IMG/VR virus record: IMGVR_UViG_3300045282_000052
Location: 1 to 47,906 of that record
Reading direction: 5' to 3' (one strand)
DNA from: a virus
Length of the DNA stretch: 47,906 nt
This document shows, piece after piece, positions 1-6,067 of the stretch (position 1 is the first letter of the stretch; each line of letters begins with the position of its first letter). A model generated the notes under the pieces. It saw only the letters and a list, made by a program, of their open reading frames with translations, did not search any database and was not told the origin of the DNA. Position numbers and translations under genes: made by a program.

Positions 1-62
1 GTCCCGGCCAATCCGCCCCTACCTAGGGCTTGCCAGCATCTTGCAACGGGCATTCGAGTTGT

Positions 63-77
63 GTATGTAGTACATAC
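63..77. promoter_or_regulatory. 15-bp palindrome (possible operator)
   Basis: GTATGTA-g-TACATAC is a perfect palindrome with 7-bp arms around one central base. It lies in the gene-free region between the rightward early genes and the leftward late genes, and is repeated in the terminal copy. A symmetric site in this position could bind a dimeric regulator, but nothing else supports that. Confidence 0.35.
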
Positions 78-81
78 GCCG

Positions 82-92
82 TTGACGTAAGT
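82..92 (+). promoter_or_regulatory. TTGACGTAAGT element, divergent control region
   Basis: TTGACGTAAGT occurs here (and in the terminal copy at 47866-47876) on the + strand and again at 47279-47289 on the - strand. A shorter TTGACGTAA is at 47375-47383. TTGACG resembles a -35 hexamer, but no good -10 lies at the right spacing here. Copies facing both transcription directions in the same gene-free region suggest a shared promoter or regulator element. The 9-mer also occurs once inside a structural gene near 34853, so chance recurrence is possible. Confidence 0.4.
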
Positions 93-122
93 GCTTGTGG
101 GGAAAGGGGAAGGGGGCGAGTG

Positions 123-459
123 TTCACGCCATCCCTCGTCAATCGCCTCTGCAATCCGCTTTGAGCTGGCGGATTCGCTGGTTGCTCGGTTGCGGATCGT
201 GAGCTAGGGTTAGTTACGCGCGATGTCTTTTTCTTGAGTGTAAACTTTTGGGTGTAAAGGGGTTTACAACGATGTTGCGATATGTTTACAGTCTCGACGT
301 GCCCGTGCCGGGTGGCGAAAAACGGGTTTGGCATGGGTTTCGCATAGGGTTTTCCCGGCCCTGCCAGGCTCACCAAAATTTCACTACGCTGCACCAGACG
401 CCTACGCTTCACTCCTGGCAGGGTTTGGCTAGGCGATCTGGTGCCTTGGAGGATGACCG
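123..459. other. gene-free upstream region of the early operon
   Basis: No convincing gene is seen. The stretch holds TGTAAAC (239-245), TGTAAAG (253-259) and GTTTACA (262-268 and 284-290), giving an inverted pair and a direct pair of the same 7-mer. It also holds a 10-bp inverted repeat, CCCTGCCAGG (359-368) with CCTGGCAGGG (414-423). These are plausible operator or leader-structure elements for the first early transcript. No clear -35/-10 pair was found. Confidence 0.4.
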
Positions 460-621
460 ATGTACGCGATTGTTGCATCGCCGGATGATGGAATCTGGAC
501 GGTTGGCACGGTGGACGCGGCTACTCACTTGTGGGATGCCGTGGGAGACTTCGATTCGCTGGCCGACGCGCAGGACTGGATTGCCGAGCGGATGGGGACG
601 ATCATCCTCGCCCCTCAGTAG
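460..621 (+). CDS. hypothetical early protein, 53 aa
   Basis: Short acidic protein that starts MYAIVASPDDG and ends GTIILAPQ; not recognised. The start is chosen because GGAGG lies just upstream and the ATG sits in the TGACCGATG context shared with the next genes. It is the first gene of the rightward early block. A strong hairpin (629-662) follows its stop codon. No membrane segment or cysteine motif is visible. It is below usual length cut-offs, so it could be missed by automatic calls. Confidence 0.6.
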   Translation: MYAIVASPDDGIWTVGTVDAATHLWDAVGDFDSLADAQDWIAERMGTIILAPQ

Positions 622-628
622 GCCAATG

Positions 629-662
629 GGCCGCTTGCCCCTCACTGTACGGGCAAGCGGCC
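629..662 (+). terminator. 12-bp intergenic hairpin
   Basis: GGCCGCTTGCCC (629-640) pairs perfectly with GGGCAAGCGGCC (651-662) around a 10-nt loop. There is no T-run after it, so it is more likely an mRNA-stabilising or processing hairpin, or a weak attenuator, than a standard intrinsic terminator. Confidence 0.6.
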
Positions 663-699
663 ACTGTTACGAACCATGTACCCTTTGGGAGAATGACCG

Positions 700-897
700 A
701 TGAAGGCGATTAACGTGATGGAATTGGCTCGTTCCGTGCGTATCGACGTGGAATACGCCATCCGGCAGTTGGGCGAGTGTGGAGACGCGGAACGTGCAAT
801 GGATGCTCTTGAGCGTATCCGGGAGCTGGTAAGCGGGGAGATCGAATACGCGGACATCCTTGCCGAAATCGAAGCGGTGGAACCCTGGGAAGCATAG
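700..897 (+). CDS. hypothetical early protein, 65 aa, helical
   Basis: Starts MKAINVMELARSV and is rich in Glu, Ala, Ile and Arg with the spacing of two or three amphipathic helices. No known family is recognised. GGGAG lies upstream and the ATG is in the recurring TGACCGATG context. It sits between hairpins at 629-662 and 904-939. Function unknown; size and position suggest a small host-takeover or regulatory protein, which is only a guess from location. Confidence 0.65.
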   Translation: MKAINVMELARSVRIDVEYAIRQLGECGDAERAMDALERIRELVSGEIEYADILAEIEAVEPWEA

Positions 898-903
898 GCC
901 GAA

Positions 904-939
904 ACGGGCATGGATGCCCGTATGCCGGTTGTGCCGGCA
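904..939 (+). other. two tandem intergenic hairpins
   Basis: ACGGGCAT (904-911) pairs with ATGCCCGT (914-921), and TGCCGG (923-928) pairs with CCGGCA (934-939). No T-run follows. They occupy the gap before the next small gene, as hairpins do in several other gaps of this early block. Confidence 0.5.
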
Positions 940-980
940 CTGATGAGGCCAGATTACCACTAACCAAGAGGAATCGACCG

Positions 981-1286
981 ATGAACGACAGAATCCGATA
1001 CGATCTTGTTTACCAGTGCGGAATCGCCAACGTTTTCCGCGTGAACGTGCCATTTCCAGGGCAGGCGCAGACGCCAACCTATACGCGAATAATGCAGCAC
1101 GCTTACGAACCATGCGAGCGGTTTTGCGCTGGCCTAATCGAAGCTGGCGCAGAGGTTGCCGTTTGGCATTCCGATTCCGCTGGCGATGTTCTTTTGTGTC
1201 CTTATGGCCCTTGGCAGATGGGCAAGGGCGGATTGTGGGCGGATAAGAAGAATCCTCCCATCAAAGCGGCTTACGCCAACGATTAA
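981..1286 (+). CDS. hypothetical early protein, 101 aa
   Basis: Begins MNDRIRYDLVYQCGIANVF and contains Trp/Gly-rich stretches near the C-terminus (CPYGPWQMGKGGLW). Not assigned to a family. A GAGG box lies upstream and the start has the GACCGATG context. Codon use matches its neighbours. It is one of a run of single small genes, each with its own ribosome-binding site and a hairpin-bearing spacer. Confidence 0.7.
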   Translation: MNDRIRYDLVYQCGIANVFRVNVPFPGQAQTPTYTRIMQHAYEPCERFCAGLIEAGAEVAVWHSDSAGDVLLCPYGPWQMGKGGLWADKKNPPIKAAYAND

Positions 1287-1293
1287 CCCACTG

Positions 1294-1336
1294 GCCAGCA
1301 ATCCCGACGTACAGCCGTCTCGTCAACGGCGCTGGC
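1294..1336 (+). other. intergenic stem-loop
   Basis: GCCAGC (1294-1299) pairs with GCTGGC (1331-1336), and an inner stem GCCGT (1314-1318) pairs with ACGGC (1326-1330). The structure fills the gap between two small early genes; no T-run follows. Confidence 0.45.
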
Positions 1337-1370
1337 ATTTATTCGCCCGTAACCCTCTTTGGAGTGACCG

Positions 1371-1688
1371 ATGCCGAACATTAACGAAATCCTACGAAGG
1401 CCAGCGTACAAAGCGTGCGACCAATACGGCGCGGCAATGGGCCGACGCACGCAAAAGGAAGGCAAGCCCGAACGCTTGCACTTGCAGCGTTTGCGGTTTA
1501 TCGATCAATGCTACGACGTTGGCGGCGCGTATTGGGGATGCCCTGATAACGTCTACTGCGCGTTCTCTCCCGATGACACAGAGAACGAATTCACGATCAT
1601 GGTTTTCGCTCGCGGAGCCAATCGGGAGGAAGCGAAAAAGGCGATCCTCTCGCAACTTCACGGCGACGGCTGGACGTTCTACCGTTGA
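1371..1688 (+). CDS. hypothetical early protein, 105 aa
   Basis: Starts MPNINEILRRPAYKACDQYGAAMGRR and ends LHGDGWTFYR. The C-terminal half alternates strand-like and helix-like segments (FTIMVFARGANREEAKKAIL), suggesting a small alpha/beta fold. No family is recognised. TTTGGAG lies upstream and the start context is GTGACCGATG. Function unknown. Confidence 0.7.
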   Translation: MPNINEILRRPAYKACDQYGAAMGRRTQKEGKPERLHLQRLRFIDQCYDVGGAYWGCPDNVYCAFSPDDTENEFTIMVFARGANREEAKKAILSQLHGDGWTFYR

Positions 1689-1771
1689 TTCCCGGCTCCT
1701 CTCGCGCAAACCTTCGGCTCATCGGTCACGGAAGGGGAGGCGCGTTTATCCCTTGATTTCGTAGAATGAAA

Positions 1772-1802
1772 GAGCCGAACGGCCTTGTACTCCGTTCGGC
1801 TC
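1772..1802 (+). terminator. 11-bp hairpin upstream of HNH gene
   Basis: GAGCCGAACGG (1772-1782) pairs perfectly with CCGTTCGGCTC (1792-1802) around a 9-nt loop. It has no following T-run. It lies 30 bases before the start of the HNH gene at 1833 and could attenuate read-through into it or stabilise its mRNA. Confidence 0.55.
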
Positions 1803-1832
1803 ACAACATCAACCCGCTTTGGGAGAGCGAGC

Positions 1833-2369
1833 ATGTCGAAATCTCATTCTACCTGTTCATTTACCGATTGCAACAAACCCTGTCAGGCACGCGGACTTTG
1901 CGCGGCCCACTACCGGCAAAAACGGCTTGGGAAGGAACTTCGTCCGTGCAGGGAAAAAGGTATTCCATTGACGACGGACTCCCCATGCCTGATTACCGGC
2001 CTTCCTGGTCCGTGCAAGATTTTTTCCGGATGGCTCAAAAAAGGATACGGGATGATGTACATAAATGGCAAAAGAAAGAAGGCGCACCGCGTAGCATGGG
2101 AAAACGCAAAGGGGCCAATCCCGAAAGGATTAGTGATTGACCATATGTGCCGTGTCCGTAGTTGCTGCAACCCCGATCATCTTAGGCTCGTTACGCCAAA
2201 GATCAATGCTTTGGAGAACAACGTCGGGCAGGTGGCGTTCAACCGATTCAAAACAGTTTGCCCGCACGGACACCCATACGACATATTTGCAATTCAGCCA
2301 AACGGAGCAATCTGGCGGCGATGCAAAAAATGCAACAAGGCGAGGCTTGAACGCAAAAACAAGAATTAA
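1833..2369 (+). CDS. HNH homing-type endonuclease with two zinc modules
   Basis: 178-residue protein starting MSKSHSTCSF; the ATG at 1833 is preferred over one at 1785 because GGGAG lies just before it. The N-terminus carries a C-x5-C-x4-C-x5-H zinc knuckle. The middle has the HNH core of the HNH_3 type: HRVAWE, then VIDHMCRVRSCCNPDHL with the paired His and Asn residues. The C-terminus carries a second zinc module, CPHGHP...PNG...CKKCNK, which is also seen at the N-terminus of the small-terminase candidate at 45316-45879. Such free-standing HNH genes are typical selfish nicking or cleaving endonucleases in phages. Confidence 0.85.
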   Translation: MSKSHSTCSFTDCNKPCQARGLCAAHYRQKRLGKELRPCREKGIPLTTDSPCLITGLPGPCKIFSGWLKKGYGMMYINGKRKKAHRVAWENAKGPIPKGLVIDHMCRVRSCCNPDHLRLVTPKINALENNVGQVAFNRFKTVCPHGHPYDIFAIQPNGAIWRRCKKCNKARLERKNKN

Positions 2370-2388
2370 CTAAATGCTCCACCACAAT

Positions 2389-2418
2389 CCCGAAAAGCTT
2401 TCATCGGTCATTTTCGGG
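2389..2418 (+). other. intergenic hairpin
   Basis: CCCGAAAA (2389-2396) pairs with TTTTCGGG (2411-2418) around a 14-nt loop, between the HNH gene and the next small gene. Confidence 0.45.
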
Positions 2419-2506
2419 CGGCGTGCTAGTCCCTTCGTCGGGAGTGGGGCAATTCAGGAGTTTTCGGCAAGTAGTTTTCCACAACCTCTTTTCAGGAGTA
2501 CGAACG

Positions 2507-2818
2507 ATGACCGATCAACAAACCCGCCAGCAAATTGTGAACGAAAAACGCGCCGAGTACATGGAGGACAAGATCACCCACCAAGCGTATTACGAATGGC
2601 TCAGCGACTTTATCGGAATCGGATACATGAGCATTCCTTTTAGCGCCGAGCAAGTAGCCGCAAGCAAAGACCCGCACTTGAACGATCTTCCCTTAGCCCA
2701 ATGGGATTGGATGCATTCCTCCGTCCGTTCTAGCGCAGTCGGCCTATCGTGGTCGCTCAGTGATACCGTATGCTGCCTCAAGGCATTGGCTCGCAAGCGC
2801 CAAGCCGAGGCCAAGTAA
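2507..2818 (+). CDS. hypothetical early protein, 103 aa
   Basis: Starts MTDQQTRQQIVNEKRAEYM, mostly helical with a Trp/Ser-rich central part. No family recognised. The start at 2507 is supported by CAGGAG upstream; here the ATGACCGAT sequence itself is the start of the gene rather than the leader. It is followed by a T-tailed hairpin, so it probably ends a transcript segment. Confidence 0.7.
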   Translation: MTDQQTRQQIVNEKRAEYMEDKITHQAYYEWLSDFIGIGYMSIPFSAEQVAASKDPHLNDLPLAQWDWMHSSVRSSAVGLSWSLSDTVCCLKALARKRQAEAK

Positions 2819-2824
2819 CCCCGC

Positions 2825-2877
2825 AAGCCCTGGGGCGCGGACCAAGTTGGCCGTATCGCAAGCGGCAAGGGCTTTTT
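2825..2877 (+). terminator. intrinsic terminator, + strand
   Basis: AAGCCCT (2825-2831) pairs with AGGGCTT (2868-2874), with an inner GCCG/CGGC stem (2850-2853 and 2863-2866), and the 3' arm runs into five T residues (2873-2877). This is the best terminator-like signal in the early block. Confidence 0.6.
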
Positions 2878-2908
2878 GACCACAACCTTTAACCTGGAGG
2901 GATGACCG

Positions 2909-3526
2909 ATGAAGTTACAAGAGCAATTACGAAGCGCTGGCGCGTGCGAAGAGGCTCGCGAATGGGCCGAAGATTTTACCTCCGCTCAAAAAGCATGGGA
3001 CGCCTGCGAACGCGGCGATTGGATGCTGTGGGCTGTTGGCAAGTCAATTTACTCTGATCCGTGGACAGACGGCAGAAAGCCGCTACTGGCCTGCGCTCTC
3101 GATTGCGCTTTGACGGTCAAGCATCTTTGGCCAAATAAGCAAAAAGATAAGATCGGCGAAGCAGTCAAGGCTCTCCGACTCTGGATCAAAGGGAAGGCGA
3201 CCACGGATCAGGCTGTAGAGGCAAGAAGGCAACTGGACGCCGCCTGCGACGCCGACTCCGCCGCCTCCGCCGCCGCCTACGACGCCGACTCCGCCGCCTC
3301 CGCCGCCGCCTACGCCGCCTACGCCGCCGCCTCCGCCGCCGCCTACGCCGCCTACGCCGCCGACGCCGCCTCCGACGCCTCCGCCTACGCCTCCGACGCC
3401 TCCGCCTACGCCTCCTACGCCTCCGACGCCGCCTCCGACGCCTCGCGCGCAAAAACCTTGGCTAAATGCGCCAAGATCGTTCGTAAACACTTCCCGAAAC
3501 CTCCAACAACGAAGGGGAGAAAATGA
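2909..3526 (+). CDS. Imm-5-like protein with alanine-rich repeat tail
   Basis: 205 residues. Residues 1-110 carry the signature of a phage family annotated elsewhere as putative immunity protein (Imm-5-like): GACEEA...W, then ACERGDWMLW and a K. Residues 110-178 are a low-complexity tract made almost only of Ala, Ser, Tyr and Asp (units such as AASAAAY, DASAYAS), ending in a short basic tail. Every Ala in the tract uses GCC, so the DNA (about 3238-3447) is a trinucleotide-type repeat that can gain or lose units without frameshift. Start is in the GGAGG...GATGACCGATG context. Function unproven; immunity is only a family label. Confidence 0.75.
   Translation: MKLQEQLRSAGACEEAREWAEDFTSAQKAWDACERGDWMLWAVGKSIYSDPWTDGRKPLLACALDCALTVKHLWPNKQKDKIGEAVKALRLWIKGKATTDQAVEARRQLDAACDADSAASAAAYDADSAASAAAYAAYAAASAAAYAAYAADAASDASAYASDASAYASYASDAASDASRAKTLAKCAKIVRKHFPKPPTTKGRK
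3238..3447 (+). repeat. GCC/TCC/TAC/GAC codon-repeat tract
   Basis: About 210 bp composed almost entirely of the codons GCC, TCC, TAC and GAC inside the preceding gene. The tract is open in several frames on the other strand, which produces spurious poly-Gly and poly-Arg reading frames. Confidence 0.9.
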
Positions 3527-3768
3527 CCCTTAACGACCTACTCGCTCAATCAGCCGAGCGCCCGGACCAAGCCGAAGCCAAGCGACAAAACTACCTGCTC
3601 CGCAAGAGCGAGCAACGCGGGGTAGCCTCACGCTATCTCGGCAAAGACGCCAAGGGGCGACCGATCAAACAGCGGCGCATTGCGTACAGTTACAGCGAAG
3701 GCGAGTTTCAGCCGATTGAACTGACGACGGAAGAGTTACGGGAACTTGCGGGATTGGAGGATTTATGA
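3523..3768 (+). CDS. hypothetical protein, 81 aa, basic N-terminal half
   Basis: Starts MTLNDLLAQSAERPDQ; rich in Arg, Lys and Gln, then an acidic C-terminus. Its ATG overlaps the TGA of the alanine-repeat gene (ATGA), so the two are translationally coupled. It in turn overlaps the next gene by 4 bp. No family recognised. Confidence 0.75.
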   Translation: MTLNDLLAQSAERPDQAEAKRQNYLLRKSEQRGVASRYLGKDAKGRPIKQRRIAYSYSEGEFQPIELTTEELRELAGLEDL

Positions 3769-4025
3769 GCGAAGTTTACGACGCCTCAACCGAAGTTTGC
3801 GGCAAACTGGAGGAAATCCGGCAAGAACTGGATTACGCCTCGTGCAACATGCATCTGCGAAGAGAGCGGATTGCAACCGCTTGCCTTGCGGGGTTGCTGG
3901 CCTCGGAAGATTGGCGTGGAACAGTTGCGCGAAACGAAACGGGATTCGCTCGCGATGCAGTCGCCTACGCTGACGGACTCATTCGGGAACTTGACAAACC
4001 AGCGGAAACCACGAAACAGGAGTAA
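3765..4025 (+). CDS. hypothetical protein, 86 aa, helical
   Basis: Starts MSEVYDASTEVCGKLEEI; predominantly helical with no recognised motif. It overlaps its upstream neighbour by 4 bp, indicating coupling. It belongs to the small four-gene operon 2909-4338. Function unknown. Confidence 0.75.
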   Translation: MSEVYDASTEVCGKLEEIRQELDYASCNMHLRRERIATACLAGLLASEDWRGTVARNETGFARDAVAYADGLIRELDKPAETTKQE

Positions 4026-4029
4026 GACT

Positions 4030-4338
4030 GTGAACACCGAATCTCCGAATCATCGCGGCATGTACAACACTGGCCTTGCAATCTCTCAGATTCGCATCGC
4101 CATTGACTTTTTCGAGGACAGGGAGCGAGATGATGGACTGCACAGGCTCAAGCTTGCCATTGATCTGCTGGAAAAGGCCGACATGAACGTCGAGGAGCGT
4201 AACGCCGGTGCCGAATCTTTGGCGCAGCGAATCCTAGCCGACGATGGACGCGGCGAAATGTCTCCCGGACCTTGCGCCGATTTGCTCAAGGAATGGCGTA
4301 GGATGAAAGAATCCATTCCAATTCCCTCTTGCCAATGA
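4030..4338 (+). CDS. hypothetical protein, 102 aa, GTG start
   Basis: Read from GTG at 4030, which has ACAGGAG eight bases before it; a longer reading from 3871 would overlap the previous gene heavily and has no ribosome-binding site. The protein begins with MNTESPNHRG, then an amphipathic helical pair (FFEDRERDDGLHRLKLAIDLLEK is split here by residues 30-52) and a C-terminal KEWRRMKE. Not recognised. It is the last gene before a 600-bp non-coding stretch. Confidence 0.7.
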   Translation: MNTESPNHRGMYNTGLAISQIRIAIDFFEDRERDDGLHRLKLAIDLLEKADMNVEERNAGAESLAQRILADDGRGEMSPGPCADLLKEWRRMKESIPIPSCQ

Positions 4339-4937
4339 TCGGGGAATAGCTTAGAACTTCGGAGGAAATAAAACTAGCCAGCAGGTCTCGACAACCTCTG
4401 GCTACGGTCAGCGTTGAATACAGCGGATACGCGACGAAAGCAATTCTAGCCTCCCGCCTATCCAACGTCAACTAATTTTTCCCGGTTGTGAGTTCAGCGC
4501 GGACATTTACCGCGATAATCTTGACTTCTCAGCGTTCGGCGTGGAAGGACACGCACAAAGTAAAGGCGATGAGGCTGGCGAATCCCTGCTAAGTCTTAAT
4601 ACTAGCCAGCAGCCGGTATCAAGCCCGGCAACGCTGAGAAGTCTTTTTTATCGGCAATGGAAGCCTGCCCACGAGGGGACGAGGTACGTTTTTGAACCTG
4701 AAAAACGGAGGGTAGGCAGCGAAACCGGTTTCCCATCTCCGGATGGTTTACACCAGGCAACGGGCAAGTGAGTCGATCTTGCAAAGCGGGTTACGTCCTG
4801 GTCCACGAAGTCACGCAGAAAAACGTCGGGGTATAAGCTGTCTGTCCTTGATCTCGGAGCATCTGCTAAGAAGGCGTAATACTAGCCATCCCCTAGGTGA
4901 TGATGACTGGGAAACCCGCAGTACGCGCAGGATTCAT
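4339..4937 (+). ncRNA. 600-nt non-coding region with many stems (structured RNA candidate)
   Basis: No gene is supported here. Stems readable by eye: TAGCCAG (4375-4381)/CTGGCTA (4398-4404) with inner AGGT/ACCT; CGTTG (4412-4416)/CAACG (4463-4467) with GATA/TATC, followed by TTTTT; the 127-nt unit at 4523-4649 listed separately; GCCTGCC (4663-4669)/GGTAGGC (4711-4717) enclosing CGTTTTT (4687-4693)/AAAAACG (4701-4707); GAAACCGGTTTC palindrome (4721-4732); CCATC/GATGG (4733-4737, 4742-4746); ACCAGG (4752-4757)/CCTGGT (4797-4802) enclosing GCAAG/CTTGC. The 12-mer ACTAGCCAGCAG is at 4373-4384 and 4601-4612, and CTGCTAAG followed by TAATACTAGCCA occurs at 4586-4608 and 4863-4888. The adjacent HNH gene raises the possibility of an intron remnant or an HNH-associated RNA. 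Confidence 0.55.
4523..4649 (+). ncRNA. 127-nt multi-stem RNA with T6 terminator end
   Basis: A perfect 14-bp stem, GACTTCTCAGCGTT (4523-4536) with AACGCTGAGAAGTC (4630-4643), closes the unit and is followed at once by six T residues (4644-4649). Inside are GCGTG/CACGC (4539-4543, 4550-4554), GCTGGC/GCCAGC (4574-4579, 4605-4610) with a competing CTGCT/AGCAG pairing, and CCGG/CCGG (4613-4616, 4625-4628). That is the shape of a junction RNA that terminates intrinsically. It may be a small RNA or a riboswitch-like domain; no known class was recognised. Confidence 0.55.
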
Positions 4938-5378
4938 ATGAAAAAAGCATGGTGGAAGAAATTCGAGCGCAACGAGGAGCGAGCCAAGAGCAATTGGCGC
5001 GAGTACGGGATACGGAATAAGGCATTAGCGGAACTTGGCTTTGCTAGTTATGCCGAATATCTTGCAAGTCCTCTTTGGCAGGAGATCAGGAAGAAGCGAT
5101 TGGAGATTTCGTCAGGCTGCTCGTGTTGCCTGAACCCGGCAGACGTTGTTCACCACGACAAATACTACAAGAGGCTGCTGATAGGTGACGACGCTTCGGT
5201 CAGGCGAGACTTATATCCCCTATGCCATCCATGCCATCGCCGCGTGGAGTTTGACGGGGACAGAAAGCGAAGTTCTGGCGAGGCTGTTCGTGAGTTTCGC
5301 CGAATGCTGTACAAGTTCAAGCACGGAAAATCGAAAGGCCAGATGATCCGCGAGAAGATCGCGGCTAGGCGTTCCTGA
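4938..5378 (+). CDS. HNH endonuclease
   Basis: 146 residues from ATG 4938 (AGGA upstream); a longer reading from 4743 would run through the structured non-coding stretch and lacks a start signal. The N-terminus is basic and helical. The nuclease core is CSCC, then VVHHDKYYKR, then LYPLCHPCHRRVEFDGD: two CxxC zinc pairs framing the HH and H residues of a beta-beta-alpha metal finger. No fused DNA-binding repeat is visible. Location directly after a 600-nt structured region is unusual and suggests the two may form one mobile unit. Confidence 0.85.
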   Translation: MKKAWWKKFERNEERAKSNWREYGIRNKALAELGFASYAEYLASPLWQEIRKKRLEISSGCSCCLNPADVVHHDKYYKRLLIGDDASVRRDLYPLCHPCHRRVEFDGDRKRSSGEAVREFRRMLYKFKHGKSKGQMIREKIAARRS

Positions 5379-5414
5379 GATTTCTTGGTTTTGAGTACCT
5401 TGGAGGAAGCGAAA

Positions 5415-5564
5415 ATGCTTGACGAAAAGGAAACGGAAGAACTTGCCAAGCTTGAGGCGTCTATGGAGAGGATGAACGACCTTGAAGCGGAAGACATTGA
5501 TTCTGACTTCTACGAAGATGTTCTTGCAAGGATTGTTGCCTTGCGGGAGAAGCGAGACATTTAG
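5415..5564 (+). CDS. small hypothetical protein, 49 aa
   Basis: Starts MLDEKETEELAKLEASMER and ends LREKRDI; almost wholly acidic/basic helix with coiled-coil character. The start follows TTGGAGGAAGC, a strong ribosome-binding site with good spacing. No family recognised. Its length hides it from common cut-offs. Confidence 0.65.
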   Translation: MLDEKETEELAKLEASMERMNDLEAEDIDSDFYEDVLARIVALREKRDI

Positions 5565-5672
5565 ACTGCCGCCGACCTTATTCGGATGGGCAGTACCCCA
5601 GAGGCCAAGTCTTCGATCAGCAAGCGTCAAAGATTTGGTTGACCAGTTTAACCACCACAACAGGAGGATGAG

Positions 5673-5933
5673 ATGCCATACGAAGGCGAAATAAAAATCG
5701 GCGATCAATTTGAATGGTGTCCGTATGGCGATCCCGGCTGGCCCCATGCATGGGCGCTGGTAAAAGTAACCGGGATTCTCTCGCACGGTGAGGATATGCC
5801 TTTCACTGATTCCGAGGACGATCAACCGGAAGCGGCGGCGATTATTGAATGCGAAGACCAGAAAGGTAAACGGTACTGGAATGACCTTAGCCGGTTCCGG
5901 GAAGCGTGCAAAAAAGTTTCTTCTTCGACTTGA
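5673..5933 (+). CDS. hypothetical protein, 86 aa, beta-rich
   Basis: Starts MPYEGEIKIGDQFEWCPYGD with a CAGGAGG site upstream. Strand-rich with Trp and Gly, resembling a small SH3-like or barrel fold (WALVKVTGIL, then IIECEDQKGKRYWNDLSRF), as seen in many phage accessory proteins; the fold is a guess. The stop codon overlaps the -35 box of the next promoter. Confidence 0.7.
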   Translation: MPYEGEIKIGDQFEWCPYGDPGWPHAWALVKVTGILSHGEDMPFTDSEDDQPEAAAIIECEDQKGKRYWNDLSRFREACKKVSSST

Positions 5934-5958
5934 CAGGGCAGAAATAATCAGGCATACT
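5930..5958 (+). promoter_or_regulatory. sigma-70-type promoter
   Basis: Perfect -35 TTGACA (5930-5935), 17-bp spacer, and -10 CATACT (5953-5958, four of six). It would start transcription near 5965, just before an inverted repeat, and drive the gene at 6068 and on into the recombination block. It is the best bacterial-type promoter seen in the window. Confidence 0.7.
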
Positions 5959-5966
5959 CTCAACGT

Positions 5967-6028
5967 CTCCGGCGAAGTCAGCACAAACCATACACCCAAA
6001 CGATTCGCAACTCTTTCCTTCGCCGGAG
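5967..6028 (+). promoter_or_regulatory. 5' leader stem-loop
   Basis: CTCCGGCGAA (5967-5976) pairs perfectly with TTCGCCGGAG (6019-6028). The stem would form at the very 5' end of the transcript predicted from the 5930 promoter and closes a 42-nt A/C-rich, mostly unpaired loop. This could protect the mRNA 5' end or expose the loop for binding. Confidence 0.5.
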
Positions 6029-6067
6029 AGGATTTACCGGGTCGTTTGGGGTTTTAACGAGGGCACC

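Larger units (their letters stand above)
2..122. repeat. 121-bp terminal direct repeat, left copy
   Basis: Bases 2-122 are identical to 47786-47906. This is either a true short terminal redundancy of the virion DNA or, more likely, the overlap left by an assembler when it closed a circular or circularly permuted genome. Base 1 does not match its counterpart (g here, t at 47785). Either way the genome unit is about 47,784 bp and is probably complete. Confidence 0.97.

Noticed and set aside
23-478. 151-codon open frame on the - strand at the left end
   Set aside because: Overlaps the first early gene and the terminal repeat; no start signal or recognisable protein pattern.
248-703. 151-codon + strand frame before and across the first early gene
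   Set aside because: Overlaps two better-supported genes (460-621 and 700-897) in another frame; an ATG at 271 has only a weak ribosome-binding site and the product looks random.
3083-3490. poly-Gly and poly-Arg frames opposite the alanine-repeat gene
   Set aside because: They are by-products of the GCC-rich codon repeat on the other strand.
4597-4607. T7-like promoter suggested by TAATAC
   Set aside because: The match stops after TAATAC, no phage RNA polymerase gene is present, and the motif sits inside a paired RNA element.
4339-4937. IscB-type omega RNA (HEARO) with HNH partner
   Set aside because: The adjacent HNH protein has 146 residues and no RuvC parts, so it is not IscB or IsrB; the RNA resemblance is only in the association with an HNH gene. 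Kept as an unassigned structured RNA.
4339-4937. group I intron core
   Set aside because: The conserved P, Q, R and S core strings (for example an AAGATATAGTC-like S element) were not found, and no interrupted exon is evident on the two sides.
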